Part shown: positions 8,725-17,943 of the stretch, piece by piece
Numbering within the stretch: position 1 is the stretch's first letter
How the letters are laid out: the number at the start of each line of letters is the position of its first letter
Source: Leucogyrophana mollusca
Lineage: Eukaryota > Basidiomycota > Agaricomycetes > Boletales
Length of the DNA: 20,856 nucleotides
Direction of reading: 5' to 3'
NCBI GenBank assembly: GCA_021014945.1
Contig: MU266704.1
Coordinates: 1-20,856 of the forward strand
Program-made: the position numbers and the translations under genes
Notes under the pieces: generated by a model
Told to the model about the DNA's origin: nothing
The model's input: only the letters and a program-made list of their open reading frames with translations
Databases searched by the model: none

Positions 8725-9252
8725 TCAACCTTTACCAAGTGCGCGCGCCTTAGGGCGTGCGGATGCCTTGGGCAACTGTCGCCAGTTGCCCACTCCCGCA
8801 AGCTCTAGATAATTGTCTAGAGCTTCTAAGTCCTTACACTCGCTGTAAGGCTCCCATATAGAGTCTCCCAGGTTCCAACAAACCTGGAACTCTACTTTGC
8901 TGCCCACCCACCGGTGGGCATTGATCTCGTCTACGAGCCATTCGGTCTCGTCATCGTCTCTGAAGTCGTAATAGACTTGGACGTCACGATGGGGAAATAA
9001 CCCATTGTCGTTTGGTTCATGCTTGCGCAGCACGCCCACGTGAAACGTGGGGTGGACTCGTCTATTGACGAGTATGTCAGGGAGCTCAAGCGTGTAGTTC
9101 GAGCTCTGCTCGTTTCTACTCAGGACCTTATAGGGTCCTATGTATTTGGGCAACAGCTTGAACGCCCTACCCTTGGGTAGGGATAAGTTCTTCGTGGACA
9201 GGTACGCCAGATCTCCTACTTGGAGATCGTACTCTGTCCGCCTACGCTGATT
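8725..9252 (-). pseudogene. Element A: integrase C-terminus and chromodomain
   Basis: This is the end of the pol polyprotein. After a 1-nt insertion at about 9253 the reading continues in a new frame. First comes the post-core segment with the conserved features 'GDLAYLSTKNL', 'LPKGRA' and 'LLPKYIGPYKVL' (SH3-like/GPY type). A chromodomain follows: 'EWLVDEINAHRW', 'VEFQVCWNLGDSIWEPYS' and 'ALDNYLEL', matching the pattern of aromatic cage plus W-E-P that binds methylated histone tails in chromoviruses. It targets integration to heterochromatin in known relatives. The tail is Lys/Arg/Pro-rich and stops at 8725. The frameshift removes it from the integrase in this copy. Confidence 0.85.
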
Positions 9253-10438
9253 AAGTGTAGTGGGTCTGATTGACCTGGCTCTCTATGATGGCGTCATGTG
9301 TCATCGCCAGATTATTTTGTGCTTGATGCACAAAGTGCCAAACACCGGGAACAATGTTCTTCTCCTGGGGGTGCATGCCTACGCTAAACGTAGGCATGTA
9401 TCCGTAATTCAGTTCGAACAGGCTGAACCCCATTGATGCACTGATACTCAAGTTTATTGCAAACTCGACCAGGGGGACTTTGTCTGCCCAGTCTGTCTGG
9501 TCTGGGAGCACCATGCTCCTCAACAACTGTCCAATTGATCTTATTGATCTCTCGGACACTCCATCCGTCTGGGGATGGAACGCGGTGGACATTAGGAGCT
9601 TGACTCCTAATATCCTATGCGTTTCACGCCAAAATTTTGACGTGAACTTGGGATCTCTGTCCGAGACGATTGTCTCGGGCAGCCTGTGTAGTCGTACGAT
9701 CTCTCGTACAAATACACCAGCTAGCTTGGACACCCTAATGGTCGTCCTCACCGGTACTAAGTGTACCATTGACGTTAACCTACACAGGACTACCCACAGG
9801 TAGTCATACCCCTTCGATTCGGGGAATGGACCCACGAAGTCCATCCCTATCGATCCCCAGGGTCTCCTGGGTATGGGTAGACTGTGCAGTAGCCCAGGGG
9901 GCAGCTGATTGCTGCCCTTGGTGGTCTGACAGATTCCGCAGCTTCTGCAGAACTTGTCGACTTCCGTGCCCAGCTTGGGCCACCAATACCACCGCCGTAT
10001 ACAATCAGCGGTCTTGCTAGGTCCGAAGTGCCCAAGCACTGTGTGTGCTTGGTCGATTACAATGCCCGTCCGGCTTCGTCCCTTGTGTGTACCTCGTGGT
10101 ACGCACAGCACCTCGTGTCCTCCACGATTAGTGGAGTATAATAACCCGTCACGCAGCGTAAACGCTGCGTGTTCCTTCGGACTGTCCAACACCTTGGACA
10201 GTAACTTGTCACCAGGATATCCCACACAGACATCCTTCAGAAACCCTTCGGTTTCTTCGACGTACTCGCACAGTGAGGGGGAGTCGGCCACTGAGTCGAC
10301 CAACCTCACTGTTGATGCATCGTCATCATCACCACTCACCGCAGCGTCTCCTTGGAGTGCCGTGCTTGGTCCCTCGAGGGTCCCTGGGGTTGGTTTCCCA
10401 CCCCCTGGGCCTTTCGAAGGGCCACGCACTGTTTCCCC
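9251..10438 (-). pseudogene. Element A: integrase (HHCC zinc domain and DDE core)
   Basis: Joins the element's cDNA to host DNA. Counting from codon 1 at 10429, an acidic linker comes first. The N-terminal zinc domain follows, with paired His in 'AHTVLGHFG' and Cys in 'CRSCGIC', and 'WYWWPKL' between. The catalytic core has D197 (in GMDFVG), D257 (in VSDRDP) and E293 (in VSERS), so the D and E are separated by exactly 35 residues, the classic D,D35E spacing. All catalytic residues are intact. The segment is in frame with RT/RNase H upstream but separated by TGA 10439-10441. It ends in an artificial TAA at 9251 caused by one inserted T at about 9253; without it, the frame runs into the chromodomain. 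Confidence 0.92.
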
Positions 10439-10756
10439 TCATTGAGGGGCGGCGTGTGTGAGTTCCTCGGCCTGAACCCTCCTGGGTTCAGGCGTTTCCT
10501 TTAGCCGCCTACTCTTACGAGTAGGTTCTCCCACGATCCTTTGGGATCGTAATTCTATTATCCTTCCCTGGGGAAGGTCGTCACTGTGGGGGTCCAGTCG
10601 CACATCCGCGACTGCCATGTCCCCTTCCTGGGGGACATCTTCCCAGGTGTTGCTTTCGAAGTAGCGGGACAAACAGTCCGCTACTTTGTTCTCCTCGCCC
10701 TTCACGTAGACAATGTCTGCGTTGAATCGGGCGATGTACTCCATCCATCGAGTCTG
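10439..10756 (-). pseudogene. Element A: end of RNase H and linker to integrase
   Basis: Same frame as the RT segment, after TGA 10757-10759. It begins with the conserved end of the RNase H region: a Q-x-R-W-M-E-Y block, then 'ADIVYVKGEENKVADCLSR', the usual boundary of Gypsy RNase H. The TGA falls where relatives have Arg (the 'L-S-x-R-Q' context), so CGA-to-TGA is the simplest explanation. A Pro/Arg/Glu-rich linker to the integrase follows. A perfect 7-bp hairpin (10747-10766) spans the stop codon. Confidence 0.85.
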
Positions 10757-12352
10757 TCAACTCGATAATTTCCTTTGAGTTCGAAAGAACTCTAGTGACT
10801 CATGGTCGGTCACTATGCTGAACTTGTACCCGAGGAGCTTATCCTCCCACTTGAGGAGTGCCTCAAGTATTGCGAGGACCTCGCATTCGTGTACGGCGTA
10901 GTGATGCCCAGCATCACTGAGTTTCTTGGACATGAAGCCAGCTGGCCTACATGTCCTCCAATCCGGGCCCTGCCCGTAGTACGCTCCTAGCCCCGATGCT
11001 GAGGCATCGCATATCAACCAAATTGCTTCTAGCAATTTTGGGTTGATGGGCCGAAGTATTGGCGATTTACACGCCAGTGCCTTGATATACTCAAGGCACT
11101 TATCATGGAGCGGCCTCCAGTAGAACGCGTGACCATTCTTGGTCATGCCAGACAACGGACTGGTATACGCAGATACGTCTGGCATGAATTGTGCCAGATA
11201 TTCCACCAGTCCCAGGAAGCGCTGTACCTCATGGTACGAGCACATTGCTCTCCAGGCACGAATTCGTGCCATCTTGTCACTGTCGGCATGAAGCCCTTTG
11301 TCGTCCACTACGTGGCCGAGACAGTCCATGCGCTTGGAATACAAGTCGCATTTCTCCTTTTCGAGGTATAGCTGCGCCTCGCGCAGCTTTGCGAACACCA
11401 TACCCAGGTGTTCTTCGTGTTCTTCGATAGTATCGCTGAACACAAACATGTCGTCTAGATAGACGTGCATAAATACCCCTATATAATCACGAAATATTGT
11501 GGTCATGAGCCGCTGGAATGTAGTGGGAGTGTTGCAGTCCCCTTGCTGCATTACATTGCTCAGGAACGTGCCGTAGACGGTCGCAAAGGCCGTTGACACC
11601 ACGTCCGCGGGGTCAACGCGTACTTGTTCGTACGCGTTCGCCATGTCTATCTTCGAGCGAATTTTCACTCGAGCTACGTCCATCCAGATCTGATCTTGAT
11701 CTGGGAACGGGGTAACATCCTTTACGGTGTTATCGTTCCGTTTGCGACAGTCCACGACTGTCCTCAACTTCCCATTCTTCTTGGGAATGCACAACATTGG
11801 TGCGGCTTGGGGCACGCTGGCGCGTACCCACCACTTTGCGTCTTCGTACGTACGGATTTTGTCCATAAGCTGCGGCTTAAGGGCATCCGGACACCTCGGG
11901 AGGTGGTACATATGTTGCTTGTCGGGATTGACAAGGGGTATATGATGATTTACTGCCCGTAAGGGCGGCATTCTGGGAGGTACTCCTCCCATCATATCCG
12001 CACACTTCGAGAACCATTGTTCTCGAAGTCTCGGGATGTCCTCCTCTGTTAGGGAGTTCTCCCGTATCCTAGCCAGGAAAGCTCGTTGGGCTTTCCTGCT
12101 TTCCCTTCTCTTTGAAGATTTAATCTTCGACTTCTTTTTGGCTTTTTCAGATTTTTCTGAAGGGGCCTCTGAGGTCCCCCTCGGGTGACTAACTTTATTT
12201 TGTGAGCACGGCGCCTGCACCGCGCTCCCTCCACTCGAGGCACTCTTGGGTGCCTCCTTGTCCTCCACTTCCACTATTGTCGTGGCGTGGGGGCGAGAAG
12301 TCCTCGCCGGCTCTACTTTCGTAGAGATACCGGAGGACTTCGAGTGAGCTAG
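10757..12352 (-). pseudogene. Element A: reverse transcriptase and RNase H
   Basis: Copies element RNA into DNA and degrades the RNA strand. Numbering from 12274: residues 1-110 are a Lys/Ser-rich linker. The RT palm then has D210 in 'SKIDMANAYEQV' and the catalytic Y272-L-D-D box in 'HVYLDDMFVFSD', both intact. 'FLGLVEYLAQF' marks the thumb/connection. RNase H has D423 in 'ICDASASGLG', a Glu in 'HECEVLAILEAL' and an Asp in 'VTDHESLEFF'. The frame is open back through TGA 12353-12355 into the protease, so the whole is one polyprotein with a few point stops. The 505-codon length between stops contains RT and most of RNase H. The ATG at 12274 is unlikely to be the true start. Confidence 0.95.
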
Positions 12353-12808
12353 TCACTCCTGTTCCTCCCCCTCCATAAGAGTGGGGATAGCTACACCATT
12401 GATAACAATGGCGTCGTTGGCGAAGTCCAATAGGACTCTGTGTTCACGCATCCAGGGGTTCCCTACGATGCAGTCATATCTATTGATGTTTGTGACATCG
12501 AAGTAGTGGTCCACTGACAGTGGACCGAACACAGTGGTTACATTGCAACCATAGAATATTTTGGAGCGGCTGCCAACGCAGCCTAGTTGCAAGGTCACTG
12601 GGTTATCCAGTTGGAAAACCGGTAGCTTCGCTACCTTTGTCACCTGGGGGCTGACCGAGTCAGTCGTGCTCCCAGAGTCGAACAGTGTGTAGGCTCGAAA
12701 GCCGTTGAGGGTAATATACCCTGCCATGCACTGCTGTGCACGAGCGTCCCTCTTGGGACGCTGTCCTGTAGCCGCTACATTGAGCCCTAAATAAGCGTGA
12801 TCAACTTG
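12353..12808 (-). pseudogene. Element A: aspartic protease, N-terminally truncated
   Basis: Retropepsin-type protease that would process the polyprotein. From M at 12727 the active site is D17-S-G in 'LFDSGSTTDSVSP', and the second conserved block is 'YDCIVGNPWMREHRVLLDF'. The frame is open upstream to about 12808 ('NVAATGQ' and a short basic stretch), beyond which no Gypsy sequence is seen. The zinc knuckle and gag that should precede it are absent. It ends at TGA 12353-12355, in frame with RT. The last hairpins of the element fall here (12743-12762 and 12767-12779), so the truncation point is between about 12780 and 12808. Confidence 0.88.
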
Positions 12809-12850
12809 TGCTCACTCAGGCCCATTCCCGACACAGTTGAATCGAGTACT

Positions 12851-14188
12851 ATGATGGATGCTGAGCAGCTGCTGCAGCTCAACGACGAGTATTCCAATGA
12901 CAAAGAGCTACAGCACCATCATATTGCTGCGCTAGGTGTCCTTGTGTTTGTCAGCACCAAAGAATCACGGCTTTTGTGCACTGAAAGGCTGAGAGATCAT
13001 AGAACCTATCTCGTATGAAATGACTTACTCCCAAACCCACGAATCAACACACCATGGCAAGTTAAGTATGAAGGGGGAAATGATAGAGCATTTATAACTA
13101 CGATGGGCTTGGATGTCGAGAGCTTCCATTGCATTCTCAGTGGCAGATTTGTAGAACTAAGGATCTCCACCCCAATTCCATGAGACAACACCCTACCCAC
13201 TGCAGTACCCCGTGCTTCTCATTGTTCTCTTGATCCAGCTGGAGCACTCGGCCTTGTCCTTCAATACCTCAACTCCACAATGCGCAAAGTCAGCCTGATG
13301 CAAATATTTGCTCTCATTCCATCAATGGTTTCTTGCTACATTTGGTTGCTCGACATTCTCCTGTGCACCTTGAAGAAGTTCCCTGCAGCCTCTATTCAAT
13401 GGCCACAGGGTGGCAAGTTCCAAGAGAACAACAATCTTGTGGTTGCACGCCATAACCTATTAACTGGTGCTTTGGGCACTATGGATGGTTTAAACCTCCC
13501 TGTTGAAGTTGCTGATGACCACAAGATCAAGAATGCAACATATAATGGCTGGTTACATGCCCATTTTGTGAGTTCGGTGCTTGCATTTGTGGCGGAAGGT
13601 CAGTCCAGTTTGATATTGTTTGACAAACTTCATGGCAGCTCATACATCGACAGGCATTGTGATTGCTTGCAGACTCAATGCTCCTGGAAGCTGGCATGAT
13701 TCTCGTGTAGCTCAGCCCATCTACGAGAAACTTCACATGGAAACACCTGAAGGTTATTACCTTGTCACCGACACTGCTTTCCTCACGGCACGAATCAAAT
13801 TGCTGGACGAATCAAAGCACCCATTAAAGAGGGTCAGCGACTGCCAGCCGATCCAGTGGAGCAGTGGCAGTTGCTTGCCTTTGATCATCAGCTACTTTCT
13901 TTTCATCAGTTAGCGGAGTGGGGTGTGCAAGGCCTTCAAGGGTCCTTTGGGTGTCTGCGTGTGCCTCTGGATATCAATTTTTGTGACAAACGAGGAGACC
14001 TCCTTGAAATATGTGTCCAACTCAACAATGTTCGAGCAAGACTTGTTGGGATCAATGAGATTCGTTCAGTTTACATGCCTATATGGAAAGCCAATGAATA
14101 GGAAGAGATTTGGGCTCGCTTCGAGCAAATGATGTTTGGTGAGCAGCGAAGGAAAGATTGTGTAGGTAGATTTCATCATGTATGCTGA
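12851..14188 (+). pseudogene. PIF/Harbinger-like DDE transposase (nuclease) with one intron
   Basis: ATG at 12851. The N-terminal block resembles the family's Q/L-rich start followed by 'LLPNPRINTPW', 'DRAFITTMGLDVESFH' and 'GALGLVLQYLNSTM'. The catalytic region follows: D in 'GTMDGLN' (codon 13484), 'YNGWLHAHFVSSVLAF', 'NAPGSWHDS', D in 'VTDTAF' (codon 13770), E in 'LAEWGVQGLQGSFG' (codon 13916), then 'RSVYMPIW'. All three acidic residues are present. A 40-nt intron (13599-13638, GT..AG) restores the frame exactly between 'AFVAE' and 'GIVIACRLNAPGSW'. Damage: TGA at 13016 and 13181, both where Arg is expected; a 1-nt deletion near 13830; TAG at 14099. The true stop is TGA 14186-14188. Not functional. 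Confidence 0.85.
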
Positions 14189-14351
14189 TGACAAGAAGGA
14201 ATGTGAAGTATGATCACCAGATAGAAAGAGTGTACATGAATGAAGAGAGATTATGAGTCGAGAAAGAAACAGCGATCCTAAAGCAATGGTAGCTATTTTG
14301 TGAGTAGCATTGGGGTATAAGGGTATAATGGTGTTTGCAGCTTGAAATCAC

Positions 14352-16029
14352 CTACTCAGCCTCGTCGTGATCACCAGGCTTGCGGGAATTCACCGGTGGT
14401 TTGGCTCCCTCCTTGCCCTGTGAAGACAAGGTGTCATGTTGATGTCTGGGAGAGATTACGAATGACAATTTATTTGCCTGAGAAGATGCAGGTGTGAATG
14501 ACACTTGAACTTGGGAAGCCAATGCCATAGAAGAGTCAGGAGTTCAGCCATGGAAACGGGGGGAAGTCGTGGGGGAATAATGGCGGTGGGGACGGTGACA
14601 ATAAATAGGCTTGGTGGTGTCTTGCTGCATGTGTATGTCATTGTCACTTGGCTGTGCGTACATGTCTTCATTGTCCGATGGTGATAGAAAGACCGTACAG
14701 GCCCCACCATCCCTGTAGCATGTCTTTTGGCAGATGCAAGGGTGTTGCACATCCATCGTACCCTGGCGTGCTCTGCTAACCATCTGTGCCATCTCCATCT
14801 GCAGCTCTGCACGATCTGCACGACACTCAGCAGCATTGCACTCTCGCTCGAGGTGCTGTAACTGATCATGAAGGGTATTGATTGTTGACTGTGTATCTCG
14901 GAGTTGGTTGGATAACGACAGGATCTGGGTTGTATGAAGAGAGCAAGCAGAACCCTTGTCGTCATGGGCTGCTTGGAGATGTGGATCAAGGGATTGTGAG
15001 ATGGTATTGAGGAGTTCGAGGCCCCCTGATTGGGAAGTGTGAGCAGAGCAGGAGGCAGGTGTGCCGGCATGGCGAGCAAGTGGGCCTGGCTCATCAGGTT
15101 CAGTCTTGACTGTAGGAGCCTTTGACGACACTGGCACAGGTGTCTTTGGTGCCTTTGGAGCCTTCGTGCAATCGTTATCATCATCATTGCTACTGATAAC
15201 AATAGTGTCATCAGCAATGTCTGCAATGTCGTTGTCGTCGAGGTCTCGGGTGCCCGCATACTTGTTCATAAGGTATTTGAAATGATGCACACGTTCTATG
15301 TGGGGGGGGCACTCAGCATTGCCAGTTGGCTTCATTGTCCGAACAAGCTAATATGTAACAGACAAAACAGCTGAGAAACTGAAAACCGACGCTATATAGC
15401 AGAAGAATATTTACCTGCCTGTATCTTGCCCCGAGAGACCCTGCTGAGCGAGTGGGCCGGTTATGTTCATGAGCCCATTCACTGAATGAATCCTCGACAG
15501 TGGCCCAAGCCTTGCCCCCAATGGGCAACAGCTCCTCCAAGATGTTGAGGAGCCCATCCAGATCATCAGTACTGTAGTTAGCAGTGCCTTGGACTCTTCC
15601 ACCTCATGTGCCAGACTTCTTCTTCACATCAGGTTCAACTGAAGTAGAAGAGGTTTTCCTCTTGTGAGGAACAGAGACCTCAGAGTTGTCGGCTCGTGCC
15701 TTGCCTTTTCCCTTGGGGTCAACTGTGGACAAGGCAGGACACTGGCTTCCTGCGACCTTATTGGCAGGCTTTGCAACACGTTCGAGAAGAGTCGAGACAG
15801 GGGGGAAGTCGTCATCACTGTTCTTGAGCAGTGGAAGCAGCATAGGGTCAGTGACAACTGGAACACCGGAGGAAGAGGGCCTGGGCTGTAATGAACCCTG
15901 CACATCCGGAGTCAGATACGGGGGGATGATAACGGGAGGTGGCGGGAAGGTATACTGTCACAGAACTATCTTAAGTCACGAAGGGCTGGCTACAGTGGTT
16001 TGACTCACGTTTGGTTCATTCATTTGCAT
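14352..16029 (-). pseudogene. DUF6818/Myb-like DNA-binding protein gene, four exons
   Basis: Exons 16029-16009, 15954-15415, 15347-14460 and 14417-14352; introns of 54, 67 and 42 nt, all GT..AG and all phase 0 (first donor GTGAGT). Together they encode about 504 codons with two TGA stops, at 15604-15606 and 14544-14546; the final stop is TAG 14354-14352. The protein has a Pro-rich N-terminus, a basic KRK...KKK patch, then a block spread over the second intron: 'NYSTDDLDGLLNILEELLPIGGKAW', 'EWAHEHNRP' and 'KPTGNAECPPHIERVHHFKYL', followed by 'AGTRDLDDNDIAD'. This pattern I recognise as the fungal DUF6818 (Myb-like) family. A coiled coil (Leu/Gln/Glu-rich, near 'LSNQLRDTQSTINTLHDQL') follows. 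It is likely the DNA-binding partner of the adjacent transposase. The upstream frame is open to 16236 through a 27-bp repeat, so an earlier start is possible. Confidence 0.7.
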
Positions 16030-16090
16030 GTGGCTCTCACAGGGGAATGCCTCACTGAAACCAGGCAGCTGTACAAGTGAAAGCAAGCTT

Positions 16091-16198
16091 ACCACAGCGC
16101 ACATCCATTCCAATATTACCACAGCGCACATCCATTCCAATATTACCACAGCGCACATCCATTCCAATATTACCACAGCGCACATCCATTCCGATACA
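16091..16198. repeat. 27-bp tandem repeat, four copies
   Basis: Four direct head-to-tail copies of ACCACAGCGCACATCCATTC plus CAATATT start at 16091, 16118, 16145 and 16172. The first three are identical and the last differs at its end. There are no spacers, so it is not CRISPR-like. It lies about 60 bp upstream of the DUF6818-like start codon. At 27 bp it keeps any reading frame (9 codons), which explains why frames on both strands run through it. Confidence 0.95.
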
Positions 16199-16570
16199 AC
16201 GTCATACTTATTGCTCTGTGTTTGGTCGTGGTTCAAGAACAGTACATAGTTCGTTGTTGTCTGCTAAATCCTGTATCGTCTCTTTCCCCGTTTGCAAACA
16301 CACACACCTGTTCACTTTCTGTCTTGTCCATTTCCGAGTGTTCCGCTTCCTAGCGGTCTCCACTTTTTTTGAAAGTCCAACAAGTGTGGACATTTACCGA
16401 TACTGTTTCCGATACTGTTACCGTTACATCACCGTTTCACCTTCTGTTTCGATTCACACTGTTATTCCCCTGCCCCCTAGAGATTAGTCAAACTGTCTGT
16501 CCGACATACACACCCCTCTGTCCCTTTCCCTCTCACCACTAGAAGCCGTTCTTGTCTTGTCGAACCCTCA
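16199..16570 (+). other. Pyrimidine-rich leader upstream of element B gag
   Basis: No gene. It contains a doubled CCGATACTGTT word (about 16398-16421), a CACACACA run near 16301, and a C/T-rich stretch up to the ATG at 16571, resembling a 5' untranslated leader. I could not identify element B's 5' LTR or primer-binding site here, so the left limit of the element is not set. Confidence 0.4.
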
Positions 16571-17943
16571 ATGACTTGTAACAGCACAGATCTCATTGCA
16601 ATTCCTCCACCACCATCTGTTCCCATTAATATCCCTCAAAACAAACCCCCACCATCCCCTTCAGATTCGTCAGATTCCAACATCCCTGTAACAACCACGC
16701 ACACCATGTCATCTGGTGCATATACCCATAAGAACACAACAGTTGAACATGCAGATGCCACCAAACCACCTGTCCTACAACCTGGCATTCTGACTCCGGA
16801 GGTAGCTCGCTTTCGGGACCTTTGTTGCTGACAGTTCTTCCAACAAAAAGATATCCCCAACGATAAACAAGTTCAATGTATTGTTGGGGAATGTGAGACC
16901 CATGTCTACAAGACTGGTATTTGATCAACAAAGCTACCATCGATGTGTTAACTTTTGATGCATAAGCAAACTGGCAGTCCAAAATCTGTCAAAAGCTACT
17001 CAGCTCTCGTCAACACTCACGCAATTTCTACGAATGGGCAATCAAACTTTTAAGCACCAACACTATCCTTCGCGACGATCTGGCATACCTCTCACAAGAT
17101 CAATTACGCTTTCAACTCAAAGCAAATATGAACAAGTCTCTGCACCTTGAATGTGATCACAAAAAGGCCCATTAAGTCCTTGACTTCAATAGCTGGATTG
17201 ATGTGGTCAAACAAATTGACGAAAATTGCACCCGTTGCATGTGTGAACACCAATTGGCTATGGAATCCTTTGTTCGTGTTCGCGCAACCATAAAAACTAC
17301 TACAAATTCATTTCCCCGTTCTGATATGACAACTTCATCCGCTTCCTCCTTGTCCACTAGACCTTGTGCCCCACTATTAACTACTACAGAGCGTCAACTC
17401 TTAATGGATCATATGGGTTGTCCCAAGTGCAGGGTTTTCTACACTAATCATGTTTCCAAGGACTGTCCAAATGGATTCCCTAATGGCGACACATACCGAC
17501 CGCTGATGGAACACGATGCACTCGCTAAGAAGCCTTCAGTCAAGAAACCTATCACCACTGTCACCAATGACTCCACTATCACTGTGGTCATGCCCCCTGC
17601 TGTTGTAGGTGATGGGTCTGACTCGGACAAGTGCGTCGCCCCGTTTTCTGTTCCACATTTCTTCTGGAATTGCCTTCTTTCTGGACCAAATTCTTCCTCT
17701 CCGATTGTTGTGCAATCGCTCATTGACAATGGTTTGCATACAGTTCTTATTGATGACAACCTTGTCAAGCGTCTCGGTTTGCAGCACTGCCGTCTCACAA
17801 AACCAACAACAGTTTCCGTGGCATTACAGGAAGATAAGGTCACTTACGAGTTATTGGAATATGTCAAACTTTCACCCTCCTCTCTCAATTACCAATGGTG
17901 TTCTTAAACTGTATGCGCACTCATCGCACCAAAGCTTTGTACT
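16571..17943 (+). pseudogene. Element B: gag, zinc knuckle and first half of protease
   Basis: ATG 16571 begins a Pro/Ser/Thr-rich N-terminus. After TGA 16829 the frame continues with the gag signature (the 'LTPEVARF' block, then 'QFFQQKDIPNDKQV'). It then shifts near 16915-16925 into the frame used to 17907, with TAA at 16963 and 17173. That part contains 'NFYEWAIKLLSTN', 'WIDVVKQIDENC', a CCHC knuckle C-P-K-C-x6-H-x4-C (about 17420-17466), and the protease active-site region 'SLIDNGLHTVLI' (Asp codon 17725). The usual DSG/DTG is D-N-G here. After a TAA at 17905 the same frame gives 'ALIAPKLCT', interrupted at 17943 by the solo LTR. Gag would form the particle; this copy is dead. Confidence 0.8.

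Larger units (their letters stand above)
5914..12808 (-). mobile_element. Element A: 5'-truncated Ty3/Gypsy chromovirus with extra 3' ORF
   Basis: The minus-strand order is protease, reverse transcriptase, RNase H, integrase, chromodomain, a separate 505-codon ORF, polypurine tract, 3' LTR. Protease before RT and RT before integrase is the Ty3/Gypsy (Metaviridae) order; the terminal chromodomain marks a chromovirus. Gag and the 5' LTR are missing: coding similarity stops near 12808, next to the Harbinger-like DNA. Pol has three in-frame TGA codons and one 1-nt insertion, so the copy cannot make its own enzymes. An unrelated solo LTR is nested in its 3' LTR. The whole element, coding and non-coding, is unusually dense in short perfect inverted repeats. 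Gag may have been lost by deletion or by insertion of the neighbour. Confidence 0.85.
12809..16250. mobile_element. Decayed PIF/Harbinger-like DNA transposon, two convergent genes
   Basis: A DDE_Tnp_4-type transposase (plus strand) and a gene resembling the fungal DUF6818/Myb-like family (minus strand) face each other, with 163 bp between their stops. PIF/Harbinger elements are known for encoding a transposase plus a Myb/SANT-type DNA-binding protein needed for transposition, which is why I group them. Both carry the same kind of TGA damage. I found no terminal inverted repeats or 3-bp target duplications, so the outer limits are approximate and the pairing is inference. The alternative is two unrelated neighbours. 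Confidence 0.55.

Noticed and set aside
7158..12243. Numerous plus-strand and other-frame ORFs across element A (for example 7158-7484, 7379-7780, 9954-10445, 11624-11962)
   Set aside because: They are antisense or out-of-frame shadows of the 3' ORF and pol, with no domain of their own; high GC and hairpins keep other frames open.
8725..12808. TGA as a recoded or read-through codon in element A pol
   Set aside because: The same TGA excess occurs in unrelated neighbouring genes together with frameshifts and a TAG, so mutation is simpler. No recoding signal was seen.
14456..15259. 267-codon minus ORF overlapping the DUF6818-like gene
   Set aside because: A shifted frame of exon 3; low-complexity Leu/Thr/His composition and no domain, whereas the other frame joins exactly to the flanking exons.
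16091..16198. CRISPR-like array
   Set aside because: Direct head-to-tail repeats with no spacers, in a eukaryotic transposon context.
12780..16600. Terminal inverted repeats and 3-bp duplications for the Harbinger-like element
   Set aside because: Compared the left edge (12780-12850) with the right side by eye and found no convincing inverted match.
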